DNA of 64,000 nt from NCBI GenBank assembly GCA_024509875.1, contig JAMPIV010005829.1, positions 1-64,000 of the forward strand, written 5' to 3'. The DNA comes from Oreohelix idahoensis (taxonomy: Eukaryota > Mollusca > Gastropoda > Stylommatophora > Oreohelicidae). Below the pieces are notes generated by a model that was not told where the DNA came from, did not search any database, and saw only the letters and a list, made by a program, of their open reading frames with translations. Shown piece after piece: positions 63,788 through 64,000 of the stretch. Numbering within the stretch: the stretch's first letter is position 1; each line of letters begins with the position of its first letter. The translations under genes and the position numbers were made by a program.

Positions 63788-64000
63788 GCTTGCCTAAGTG
63801 CAAGATCAGCACTCCAAGCACTTCAGTCCAGAAAATTGCCAGGTATACAAGCCCTACTTTCTGAACTGTGCAACCAGCGCAGGGTCGCCATGCAGTGGAT
63901 ACTGTCTCATTGTGGAATACCAGGAAACAAGAGAGTGGACCGACTGGCTAAAGAAGGTGCTGCAGACGAGCAACCGGATGTACCAGTTACGTACCATCAG
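63788..64000 (+). pseudogene. RNase H domain fragment of another LINE, cut by window edge
   Basis: Open for 71 codons after a TGA at 63785. The peptide has LSARSALQALQSRKLPGIQA, then VAMQWILSHCGIPGNKRVDR and LAKEGAADEQ. SALQAL and WxxxHxGIPGNExADxLAK are the RNase H signature found in jockey/I-group LINEs and not in RTE. The usual GNExAD reads GNKRVD, so a catalytic-region Glu is replaced. The upstream half is missing; the downstream part lies outside the window. Confidence 0.82.

Overview
The window is metazoan nuclear DNA: AT-rich, with GT-AG introns and very dense in transposable elements. The mix (many RTE-like LINE families, tRNA-derived SINEs, pogo/Tigger, Tc1, an odd-order Ty3/gypsy element and long minisatellites) suggests an invertebrate, most likely a mollusc. 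That placement is inference; no marker gene settles it.

Only one host gene is visible. Nine short exons on the minus strand, from 59566 down to 1369, join in perfect phase into the middle and C-terminal part of an apoptosis-inducing-factor-3-like FAD/NAD oxidoreductase (AIFM3). Exons for the N-terminal (Rieske) part lie beyond 64000, and the last codons lie before position 1369. All nine exons are open and have consensus splice sites, so the gene looks functional. Its largest visible intron (22476-57355, about 35 kb) holds most of the transposons.

Layout. 1-22 kb: the distal exons, separated by fragments of RTE-A and RTE-B LINEs, at least six SINE families, minisatellites and nested Tigger-like DNA transposons (17988-19556). 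22-35 kb: one exon, a 30-bp minisatellite, a complete pogo-type transposon (26208-28768) with an almost intact DDD transposase, and SINEs. 35-53 kb: a nest. RTE-B copy A (35350-47250) was hit by a SINE (35860-36202) and by a complete 8.4-kb Ty3/gypsy element (36671-45057) whose integrase precedes its reverse transcriptase. RTE-B copy B (47259-52669) was hit by a non-coding LTR element (47460-51725), which was itself hit by RTE-D (48985-49932). 53-64 kb: a 1.85-kb minisatellite, a decayed Tc1 element, the two most upstream exons, a full-length RTE-A LINE with an intact 1023-codon ORF and a perfect 12-bp target duplication (59737-62971), and an RNase H fragment running off the right edge.

The most interesting pattern is a structured 5' module of about 120 bp that starts the intact RTE-A LINE. 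It also heads a SINE whose 3' tail comes from a different LINE (RTE-B), and in diverged form it makes up the 5' half of SINE-1, whose 3' end resembles the RTE-A 3' hairpin. These short elements look like non-autonomous retrotransposons built from both ends of LINEs. Family names RTE-A to E and SINE-1 to 6 are local labels for this window.
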